Shown here piece by piece: positions 1 to 5,126 of a stretch of DNA of 7,764 nt. The first letter of the stretch is position 1; every line of letters starts with the position of its first letter. Below the pieces are notes generated by a model. It saw only the letters and a list, made by a program, of their open reading frames with translations, had not been told where the DNA came from and did no database searches. A program made the translations under genes and the position numbers. The stretch is taken from NCBI GenBank assembly GCA_030684415.1, contig JAUXNL010000489.1, forward strand, positions 1-7,764, written 5' to 3'. Source of the DNA: Moraxellaceae bacterium. Lineage in GTDB: Bacteria; Pseudomonadota; Gammaproteobacteria; Pseudomonadales; Moraxellaceae.

Positions 1-78
1 ATGCAGCGCTCGTGACTCGAAGCCCTCTGCTCCGACGCCTAAATCGCTGCCAAAGCATCCGACTCACAATTCTGAACA

Positions 79-97
79 GGCGCTGATCTACAGCGCC
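79..97. repeat. Perfect 7-bp stem hairpin downstream of the metallopeptidase gene, copy A of a two-copy motif
   Basis: The sequence GGCGCTGATCTACAGCGCC forms a perfect GGCGCTG/CAGCGCC stem with a 5-nt loop. It lies 21 nt past the stop codon of the minus-strand metallopeptidase gene. No T-tract follows it on the minus strand, so it does not look like a standard intrinsic terminator. It could protect the mRNA 3' end or belong to a dispersed repeat. A near-identical hairpin occurs at 3659-3677, also just downstream of a minus-strand gene. I see nothing else recognisable in positions 1-118 apart from a weak AT-rich inverted repeat (113-130) straddling the stop codon. Confidence 0.55.
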
Positions 98-118
98 CCA
101 GCCTTACAAACCTATTGC

Positions 119-865
119 TTACAAGCAATAGTGACGACGCGCCAACTCTTCCAACTCATGCTTGCGGGCTTTCCACTCCGGCATGTAGCGCTCCTGCAGC
201 TTGTAAAAGCGTTCGCTGTGATTGAACTCGATCAAGTGGCAGAGCTCATGCGTAATCACATAGTCGATGCACTCTGGCGGCATACGGATCAGCTCCAGAT
301 TCAGTGTCACCACACCACTACGGGTGCATGAGCCCCAGCGGGTGCGCATCTTGCGGACTTTCAGCTCAGGAAATGGCAGATGCAGATCCTTCATGGCTTC
401 ATGCGCAAACGCCAGCCGGAGCGGGAATACGCGACGCGCCTCGCGCCGCTGCCAAAGTTCGATAACACCCGCCAATCCATCCGGCTCTGCCAAGCGTTCT
501 GGTGTAATCGCCACATGTAGCTCGTCACCATGACGCTGCGCCAGGTTGTGCGTGGCGTCGTGCAGACGTAGCGTCAGCATGACACCCAGATGCATGAACA
601 GCCCCCCCTCCTCATAAACCACTTTTGCCGGCGCCGGCTCATCCAGAAAGCGGGCGCGTTGCAACTGCATCCATTCCCAGCGCTCATGCATGAACAGGAA
701 TATATGCGCCAGCGCCATGCGCAGGGGCGCACGCACGAGGACAGAACCATCGCGATTCACATAAAGCGTGAGATTTTTGCGGGCACTGCGAATAAAACGA
801 AAAGGCAGGATTGCACCGGAATCATGGCGATATTCTTTCCACTCGCCCTGACGGGACTCAGGCAT
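119..865 (-). CDS. YgjP/DUF45-type zinc metallopeptidase (SprT-like fold)
   Basis: A 248-aa protein with the hallmarks of the YgjP/DUF45 (M48-like) metallopeptidase family. The zinc site HELCH is at residues 206-210 (H206, E207, H210), with H216 in NHSERFY as the likely third ligand. The family motif RWGSC is at 176-180. The N-terminal half is rich in basic and aromatic residues, as usual in the family. No signal peptide or membrane segment is visible, so it should act in the cytoplasm. The start overlaps the end of recQ by 8 nt (ATGCCTGA) and has only a weak GAGG about 12 nt upstream, so it probably relies on translational coupling to recQ. Substrates of this bacterial family are poorly known. 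The fold is related to SprT/WLM zincins that cut DNA-protein crosslinks, and the link to recQ makes a DNA-maintenance role plausible, but that is inference. Family assignment is firm; function is not. Confidence 0.88.
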   Translation of the reverse strand: MPESRQGEWKEYRHDSGAILPFRFIRSARKNLTLYVNRDGSVLVRAPLRMALAHIFLFMHERWEWMQLQRARFLDEPAPAKVVYEEGGLFMHLGVMLTLRLHDATHNLAQRHGDELHVAITPERLAEPDGLAGVIELWQRREARRVFPLRLAFAHEAMKDLHLPFPELKVRKMRTRWGSCTRSGVVTLNLELIRMPPECIDYVITHELCHLIEFNHSERFYKLQERYMPEWKARKHELEELARRHYCL

Positions 866-2660
866 ATTCGTTCACGACCTCAAGAAAGGCATCGCCATAC
901 CGCTCAAGCTTGCTGTCACCAATACCGCCCACATGCCGCATTTCATGCAGGCTGCGCGGCCGTGCCGTCATAATGGCGAGCAAGGTGCTGTCGTGAAAAA
1001 TCACATAAGGTGGCACGCCCTGCTCCTGGGCCAGCTGACGACGGCGTGCCCGCAATGCCTCCCAGAGCACACGATCTTCGGCGGCGATATCCAGTGCAGG
1101 CTTGCCCCCGGTTTTGCGCGGCGTCACAGTTTTTGCCTGCTCACGTCGCAGCATCAGCGTGGTTTCGCCACGCAGCAACGGCCTGCAGCTCTCATCAAGC
1201 AACAATGCACCAAACCCTTCCGGATCAGTCTGCAACAGTCCTCGCGCCAGCAACTGGCGGAATACCGAGCGCCAGTCCTTGTCGGCAATATCACGCCCCA
1301 TGCCAAAGACGGCGAGCGTGTCATGACCATTGGCTTTTACACGCTCACTGGCCTCGCCACGCAACACATCCACGAGATATTCGACACCATAACGACTACC
1401 GGTGCGGTAGACCGCTGACAGCGCCAGTCGGGCAGGCTCGGTGGCCTCCCAGCCGGGCACCGGCTCGACACAGTTGTCGCAATGTCCGCAGGGCTCAGCC
1501 ATGCGCTCGCCAAAATGCCCCAGCAGAAGTTGGCGCCGGCAGCTCGTCGTTTCGCAAAGCGCGAGCATGGTATCTACCTTGCGCTTTTCTTCACGCTTGA
1601 AGCTTTCGTCGGCATCTGACTGATCCAGCATCGACTTGAGCTTGATGACATCCGCCAAGCCATAGGCCATCCAGGCATTCGCCGCCAGACCGTCACGGCC
1701 AGCACGACCAGTCTCCTGGTAATACGCCTCAATACTTTTCGGTAAATCCAGATGCGCAACAAAGCGCACATTCGGCTTGTTGATGCCCATGCCAAAGGCA
1801 ATCGTCGCCACCATGATCACGCCTTCTTCACGCAGGAAGCGGGTCTGGTTTTCTTCACGGACCGCTGGCGCCAGACCTGCATGATAGGGCAAGGCACGAA
1901 TGCCGCGTTCATTGAGCGATGCGGCTGTTTTCTCGACCTTGTTGCGGGAGAGGCAATAGACGATGCCGGCATCACCCGAATGCTCGCGCCGGATGAAGGC
2001 CTCGAGCTGATCCAGCGACTTCTGCTTGGGCACAATGCGGTAAAAAATATTCGGGCGATCAAAGCTGGAGATGAAGGTTTCGGCCTCTTCCAGGCCAAGC
2101 CGTTGGGCAATGTCGGCGCGGGTCCGCGGGTCGGCTGTCGCGGTCAACGCAATGCGTGGCACCTGTGGAAACTGCTGTTTCAGTATCGACAGACCCAGAT
2201 AGTCGGAGCGGAAATCGTGTCCCCAATGCGAAACGCAGTGGGCCTCGTCAATGGCAAACAAGGCAATCTGCACACGCGACAGCTTGTCCAGCATGCGCGA
2301 CGTCACCAGGCGCTCGGGCGCCACATAGAGCAGGTCGAGGCGGCCATCGAGCAATTGCGACTCGATCGCCTGCGACTCCTGCAGTCCCAGCGTGGAACTG
2401 AGGTAGGCCGCGCGCACGCCGGACTGGATCAGTGCGGCCACCTGATCCTGCATCAGGGCAATCAGCGGCGAAATCACCACCGCCGTGCCGGGGCGCACCA
2501 GCGCAGGTATCTGGTAGCACAGTGATTTGCCGCCGCCGGTGGGCATCAGGACAAGGGCATCGCCCCCGTTGATGAGCGTGCGGACAATCGCTTCCTGCGG
2601 ACCGCGAAAGGCGTCGTAGCCGAAAACGTGCTGGAGGATGTCGCGGGCGCTGTCTGTCAT
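858..2660 (-). CDS. recQ: ATP-dependent 3'-5' DNA helicase RecQ
   Basis: A 600-aa protein, close to the usual RecQ length of about 600. Domains in order: motif 0 FRGPQEAI (18-25); Walker A PTGGGKS (40-46); DEAH box (138-141) followed by the aromatic-rich loop with W146 and F150; TAT motif III (173-175); motif VI QETGRAGRDG (315-324); RQC zinc-binding region with C374, C391, C394 and C397 in the C-X16-C-X2-C-X2-C pattern; winged helix; and an HRDC domain from about residue 525 to the end. All catalytic residues are intact. RecQ unwinds forked and recombination-intermediate DNA in the RecF pathway and in suppression of illegitimate recombination. The ATG at 2660 begins the expected family N-terminus but has no Shine-Dalgarno sequence nearby. 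A promoter-like pair sits almost on top of it. The gene is first in an operon with the metallopeptidase at 119-865. Confidence 0.97.
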   Translation of the reverse strand: MTDSARDILQHVFGYDAFRGPQEAIVRTLINGGDALVLMPTGGGKSLCYQIPALVRPGTAVVISPLIALMQDQVAALIQSGVRAAYLSSTLGLQESQAIESQLLDGRLDLLYVAPERLVTSRMLDKLSRVQIALFAIDEAHCVSHWGHDFRSDYLGLSILKQQFPQVPRIALTATADPRTRADIAQRLGLEEAETFISSFDRPNIFYRIVPKQKSLDQLEAFIRREHSGDAGIVYCLSRNKVEKTAASLNERGIRALPYHAGLAPAVREENQTRFLREEGVIMVATIAFGMGINKPNVRFVAHLDLPKSIEAYYQETGRAGRDGLAANAWMAYGLADVIKLKSMLDQSDADESFKREEKRKVDTMLALCETTSCRRQLLLGHFGERMAEPCGHCDNCVEPVPGWEATEPARLALSAVYRTGSRYGVEYLVDVLRGEASERVKANGHDTLAVFGMGRDIADKDWRSVFRQLLARGLLQTDPEGFGALLLDESCRPLLRGETTLMLRREQAKTVTPRKTGGKPALDIAAEDRVLWEALRARRRQLAQEQGVPPYVIFHDSTLLAIMTARPRSLHEMRHVGGIGDSKLERYGDAFLEVVNEYA

Positions 2661-2668
2661 GGCGGGCG

Positions 2669-2698
2669 ATTATGGGGGATGGCTCCCGCCCCTGCCAG
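2669..2698 (-). promoter_or_regulatory. Candidate recQ promoter (sigma-70-like), almost leaderless
   Basis: On the minus strand, CATAAT (2674-2669, 5 of 6 matches to TATAAT) lies 18 bp downstream of CTGGCA (2698-2693, 4 of 6 matches to TTGACA). Transcription would begin near 2662-2663, only a few nt before the recQ ATG at 2660. This fits the absence of a Shine-Dalgarno site there. Found by eye only. Confidence 0.45.
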
Positions 2699-2743
2699 TC
2701 GGCATAACGCTCTTGGCTGGTAGGGAAATCATCCGCGCTCGCT

Positions 2744-2749
2744 TACAAT
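2744..2749 (+). promoter_or_regulatory. Candidate -10 box for the UPF0149 gene
   Basis: TACAAT (5 of 6 to consensus) sits 26 nt before the ATG at 2776, giving a leader of about 20 nt that includes the Shine-Dalgarno site. No good -35 is found at 16-18 bp spacing, so the promoter may be weak or activator-dependent. It shares the 115-bp divergent region with the recQ promoter. Confidence 0.4.
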
Positions 2750-2775
2750 CGCGCCCATTCCACGGAGACCCTGCC

Positions 2776-3342
2776 ATGCACGAACTGCACGCCCTGCCCG
2801 ATGCCACCCGCCAGATGCTCGAAGACTTTCTCGATGGCGAGGCCAATGCGGACGGGCTGGATTTCGTCGCTACTCACGGCTTTCTGACCTCGCTCACCAT
2901 CGGCCCGGGCAATCCGGCTCCCGAAGTCTGGCTCGCCGCCCTGTTTGATGGCCAGCCGGTATCGGCTGACGCCGAGCAAGCCGCCACCGTTACCGCCGCT
3001 CTGCTGGCCTGGCAAAAAGAAATCCATGCCACGCTCTATCACGGCCAGCCTGTTGCCATGCCCTGCACACTCGCCCTCAGCGCCAACGAACCCACCGACC
3101 TCAACGACTGGTGTGTCGGCTTCATGGAGGCCATGTTCATGGAAGAGGACAACTGGTACGAGGGCGATGAAGACCTGATTGCCGACCTCACCCTGCCAAT
3201 GGTTGTGCTCTCCGACCTGATTGACGAGCCAGAACTGCAACCCCTGCGCCGCGACCCCAAGCTCTCACGGGAGTTGGCACAGCAGATTCCCGATCTGGTG
3301 ACGGAAATCTACCTGCATTTTCACGCACCGAAGACCATCTGA
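2776..3342 (+). CDS. UPF0149 (YgfB/YecA) family protein
   Basis: A 188-aa, acidic, soluble protein of the UPF0149 family. Typical elements are the N-terminal helix, then THGFLTSLTIGP (33-44), the central DWCVGFMEAM (111-120), the acidic stretch MEEDNWYEGDED (122-133) and the C-terminal IYLHFHAP. It has no C-terminal Cys-rich SEC-C motif, so it is closer to the short YgfB-like form than to full YecA. The ATG at 2776 is preferred over upstream in-frame starts because GGAGA lies 7 nt before it and the family homology begins there. The extended frame to 2638 would run through the promoter region. YgfB homologues have been linked to transcriptional regulation of cell-wall amidase genes in Pseudomonas aeruginosa, but the general role is unsettled. 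It is a single gene, divergent from recQ and convergent with trhO. Only the family is claimed here. Confidence 0.88.
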   Translation: MHELHALPDATRQMLEDFLDGEANADGLDFVATHGFLTSLTIGPGNPAPEVWLAALFDGQPVSADAEQAATVTAALLAWQKEIHATLYHGQPVAMPCTLALSANEPTDLNDWCVGFMEAMFMEEDNWYEGDEDLIADLTLPMVVLSDLIDEPELQPLRRDPKLSRELAQQIPDLVTEIYLHFHAPKTI

Positions 3343-3435
3343 CTCCTGTTCATCAGCAGGACTGACGTCCGTTTCCCCACTTCCGTTGGCCAGACAAAGT
3401 CCCCAACGGAAATGGCCTGAACGAGAATCGACGTT

Positions 3436-3471
3436 AGCAGCTTGCTGAAAAATGCTTTTCAGCAAGCTGCT
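3436..3471. repeat. 16-bp perfect stem-loop, left arm of the MITE-like element
   Basis: A perfect 16-bp stem, AGCAGCTTGCTGAAAA with its complement, closes on a 4-nt ATGC loop. No T-tract follows it on either strand, so it is not a typical terminator. Part of it (3438-3455) recurs in inverted orientation at 3582-3599. Confidence 0.75.
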
Positions 3472-3600
3472 TCCCAGCCCAAGATGGCCGAGTCGCGAAT
3501 CAACCACGCTTGAGTGACTGATTCAGCGTGGAGCAATTCCGGAGATGTACCGGAATCACGGGCTGAAAAAGCCCGGGACGGGCATTTTTCAGCAAACTGG
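3437..3600. mobile_element. Candidate MITE-like element with 18-nt inverted ends
   Basis: The left segment CAGCTTGCTGAAAAATGC (3438-3455) matches the reverse complement of 3582-3599 (CAGTTTGCTGAAAAATGC) at 17 of 18 positions. The unit is flanked by the dinucleotide TA on both sides (3435-3436 and 3601-3602), which would suit a TA target duplication of the IS630/mariner type but could be chance. No transposase is encoded, and the internal sequence contains three further hairpins. The alternative is a non-mobile structured 3' region in which two terminator-like hairpins share their A/T-rich sequence. Confidence 0.3.
3562..3593. terminator. Bidirectional intrinsic terminator
   Basis: A GCCCG/CGGGC core stem with a 3-nt loop (3571-3583) is flanked by GCTGAAAAA on the left and, after one bulged A, TTTTTCAGC on the right. 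Read on plus, the GC stem is followed by ATTTTT. Read on minus, it is followed by TTTTT. It can therefore end both the UPF0149 transcript (about 230 nt past its stop) and the bolA-trhO transcript (about 150 nt past the trhO stop). Confidence 0.7.
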
Positions 3601-3658
3601 TAAACCGCATGCCGCTCTGCGCGCGGCAATTGCTTTCGACTTCTTCTGCCAGACTCAT

Positions 3659-3677
3659 GGCGCTGATTTATAGCGCC
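3659..3677. repeat. Hairpin downstream of trhO, copy B of the two-copy motif
   Basis: GGCGCTGATTTATAGCGCC differs from the hairpin at 79-97 at only two positions, one in the loop and one that changes a stem pair to a G-T wobble. It lies 52 nt past the trhO stop on the minus strand, in the same orientation relative to its gene as copy A. As in copy A, the motif GACTCA lies a short distance to its left. Confidence 0.55.
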
Positions 3678-3729
3678 ACCGAATCCGGATTGGGCGGCGC
3701 CCAGCCCGACATCCCACCGTCCACTCCGC

Positions 3730-4644
3730 TCAGAAGCTTTCGCCGCGCTCACGCGCCAGCGTGATCTGGCGCATGCGCTCGCGCAACCGTGATTTTTTCT
3801 CTTCGGTCACGGTGTCGGCACAACAGGCACAACTGACGCCTTCCTCATAGCTCGGCAGTTGCCGATCATCCGGCGTTACCGGGTGACCACAGCCAAAGCA
3901 CATTTCGCTCTGCCCCTCCGCCAGCCCGTGGGTAATGCCAACGCGGTGATCGAACACAAAGCATTCACCCTGCCAGAGGCTTTCTTCTGGCCGCACCTTT
4001 TCCAGATACTTGAGAATGCCGCCTTTGAGATGGAAGACCTCGGCATAGCCCTCACCCAGCATGAAACTCGAGGCCTTTTCGCAACGGATGCCGCCGGTAC
4101 AGAACATGGCGACCTTGCGCTGCCGGGCCGGATCGAAATTCTCACGCACATAGGCCGGGAATTCGCGGAAGGTGCGGGTCTTCGGATCAACCGCTCGCTG
4201 GAAAGTACCGAGCGCTACTTCGTAATCATTACGCGTGTCGATAAGCACCACGTCAGGGTCGCTGATCAGGGCATTCCAGTCTTCAGGCTCAACATAGGTG
4301 CCGACAGCCTTGTTCGGATTCACGCCGGGCACGCCCAGCGTCACGATTTCTTTTTTCAGCTTGACCTTGAGGCGCCGGAACGGATGCCGATCGCTGAACG
4401 ATTCTTTGTGCTCCAGTGCCGCCAACCGTACATCCGCATGCAGCCAGGCCAGCAAGGCATCAATACCATCCCGCAAACCGGAAACCGTGCCATTGATGCC
4501 CTCCTCCGCCAGCAGCAAGGTGCCACGGATGCCATGCGCCTCGCAGTGCGCTCGCAATGGCGCCTGCATGTCCCGAAAATCCGGCAGGTCGGCAAAGTGA
4601 TATAGCGCGGCAACGACCACCTGCTGGGCGCTCACCTCAGTCAT
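3730..4644 (-). CDS. trhO: tRNA uridine-34 hydroxylase TrhO (YceA, rhodanese family)
   Basis: A 304-aa protein matching TrhO/YceA. An N-terminal acylphosphatase-like domain (about 10-100) contains GTLLLAEEGINGTVSG (41-56). A rhodanese domain (about 125-225) follows, with active-site loop CTGGIRC (182-188) and catalytic Cys182 by position. The C-terminal part carries Cys249, Cys252, Cys272 and Cys274/275, arranged like a metal site. TrhO hydroxylates U34 of certain tRNAs in an O2-dependent reaction, the first step to 5-(carboxy)methoxyuridine. The ATG at 4644 is chosen over an upstream in-frame start at 4704 because AGGAGG (4658-4653) lies 8 nt before it and family homology starts there. The start overlaps the bolA stop by 8 nt (ATGACTGA), so the two are co-translated. 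The transcript probably ends at the terminator at 3562-3593. Confidence 0.93.
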   Translation of the reverse strand: MTEVSAQQVVVAALYHFADLPDFRDMQAPLRAHCEAHGIRGTLLLAEEGINGTVSGLRDGIDALLAWLHADVRLAALEHKESFSDRHPFRRLKVKLKKEIVTLGVPGVNPNKAVGTYVEPEDWNALISDPDVVLIDTRNDYEVALGTFQRAVDPKTRTFREFPAYVRENFDPARQRKVAMFCTGGIRCEKASSFMLGEGYAEVFHLKGGILKYLEKVRPEESLWQGECFVFDHRVGITHGLAEGQSEMCFGCGHPVTPDDRQLPSYEEGVSCACCADTVTEEKKSRLRERMRQITLARERGESF

Positions 4645-4945
4645 GTTTACTGCCTCCTCGGCAGGTCGGGCTCTCAGGGACGGCCGCCGCTGCCGCCCAC
4701 TCATCGGGCGTAAACAGATGCAGGGCTAGAGCATGCAGGCCCAGCGTCATTTCATCCTGCAGCAGGGCATAAACCTTCTGGTGCCGAGCCACCGCACGCA
4801 GGCCGGCAAAGGCGTCACTGGCCAGTACGACCTTGTAATGCGTTTCCTGGCCACGGCTGTGCAGATGGGACTCGTTCAGGACATCGAGATGCAAAGGAGC
4901 AAAAGCCTCGCGCAGTCGCGCCTCGATCAGTTGCTGGCGGGACAT
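4637..4945 (-). CDS. bolA: BolA family transcriptional/redox regulator
   Basis: A 102-aa protein of the BolA family with a class II KH-like fold. Recognisable stretches are NESHLHSRGQETHYKVVL (24-41), RHQKVYALLQDEM (54-66) and the very typical HALALHLFTPDEW (71-83). The SPTCRGG tail (92-98) resembles true E. coli BolA rather than the shorter IbaG type. BolA proteins bind [2Fe-2S] clusters together with monothiol glutaredoxins and affect morphology, biofilm and stress gene expression. The conserved histidines in the SHLHS and LHALALH segments are the likely ligands or contacts. The ATG at 4945 has GGAGG 4 nt upstream (4954-4950). The open frame runs on to 5164, but that extension would pass through the TATAAT promoter. 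It is first in an operon with trhO, whose Shine-Dalgarno site lies inside the bolA coding end. Confidence 0.93.
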   Translation of the reverse strand: MSRQQLIEARLREAFAPLHLDVLNESHLHSRGQETHYKVVLASDAFAGLRAVARHQKVYALLQDEMTLGLHALALHLFTPDEWAAAAAVPESPTCRGGSKHD

Positions 4946-4984
4946 GGAACCTCCGGGAAAACCAGAATGGGCAACAGGCGGCGG

Positions 4985-4990
4985 ATTATA
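4985..4990 (-). promoter_or_regulatory. -10 box of the bolA-trhO promoter
   Basis: A perfect TATAAT on the minus strand, 39 nt before the bolA ATG, gives a leader of about 33 nt carrying the Shine-Dalgarno site. The -35 region is GC-rich and unlike TTGACA at 16-18 bp spacing, which suggests dependence on an activator or another sigma factor. A hyphenated palindrome sits just upstream. Confidence 0.6.
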
Positions 4991-5015
4991 CGCAGGCCGG
5001 CGCCCGTCGGGACTG

Positions 5016-5028
5016 ATCTGGCGCAGAT
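5016..5028. promoter_or_regulatory. Possible operator: 13-bp hyphenated palindrome
   Basis: ATCTG-GCG-CAGAT is a perfect 5-bp dyad with a 3-bp spacer. It lies at about -38 to -50 relative to the predicted bolA transcription start and about 100 bp before the diiron gene ATG. The position suits a regulator of either divergent gene. I do not recognise it as the site of a known factor. Short dyads also arise by chance. Confidence 0.25.
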
Positions 5029-5126
5029 GAACGGCCGAGTGGTCCGCCCTTGCTGTCTTGCCTTTACCGGCCACAGGCGCATTGTTGGCAAAGAACTGGC
5101 ACACAGACCAGCGCCCGGAGAGCCCC

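Larger units (their letters stand above)
3343..3729. other. 387-bp hairpin-rich convergent intergenic region
   Basis: The gap lies between the stops of the UPF0149 gene and trhO. It holds a chain of inverted repeats: 3381-3389/3403-3411 (9 bp), 3436-3451/3456-3471 (16 bp), 3504-3510/3525-3531 (7 bp), 3536-3542/3550-3556 (7 bp), 3562-3575/3579-3593 (14 bp with one bulge), 3611-3615/3623-3627 (5 bp), 3659-3665/3671-3677 (7 bp with a G-T) and 3691-3695/3699-3703 (5 bp). The open frames across it have no ribosome binding sites and run through these palindromes, so I call no gene. It likely carries termination signals plus a small repeat or MITE-like element. Confidence 0.7.

Noticed and set aside
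113..130. AT-rich inverted repeat TATTGCTT/AAGCAATA at the metallopeptidase stop as a terminator
   Set aside because: The stem is AT-rich with a tiny loop and no following T-tract on the minus strand, so it is not convincing as an intrinsic terminator.
1752..2525. A 257-codon plus-strand frame opposite recQ
   Set aside because: It is the antisense shadow of the intact recQ helicase domain, with a His/Arg/Gln-rich composition and no family motifs.
3500..3658. A 52-codon minus-strand frame beginning MSLAEEVESN, starting directly after the hairpin at 3659-3677
   Set aside because: It has no Shine-Dalgarno site, and it runs through the terminator palindrome and two other inverted repeats. The sequence is explained by structured repeats rather than coding.
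3265..3752. Two longer minus-strand frames (3265-3507 and 3459-3752) across the convergent gap
   Set aside because: They overlap the ends of the UPF0149 gene or trhO, lack ribosome binding sites, and span the hairpins. The composition does not look like protein.
3859..4605. A 248-codon plus-strand frame opposite trhO
   Set aside because: Antisense shadow of trhO, whose rhodanese active site and family length are intact.
5050..5086. Promoter for the diiron gene using TTGCCT (5058-5063) and CATTGT (5080-5085)
   Set aside because: Only 4 of 6 and 3 of 6 consensus matches, so indistinguishable from chance.
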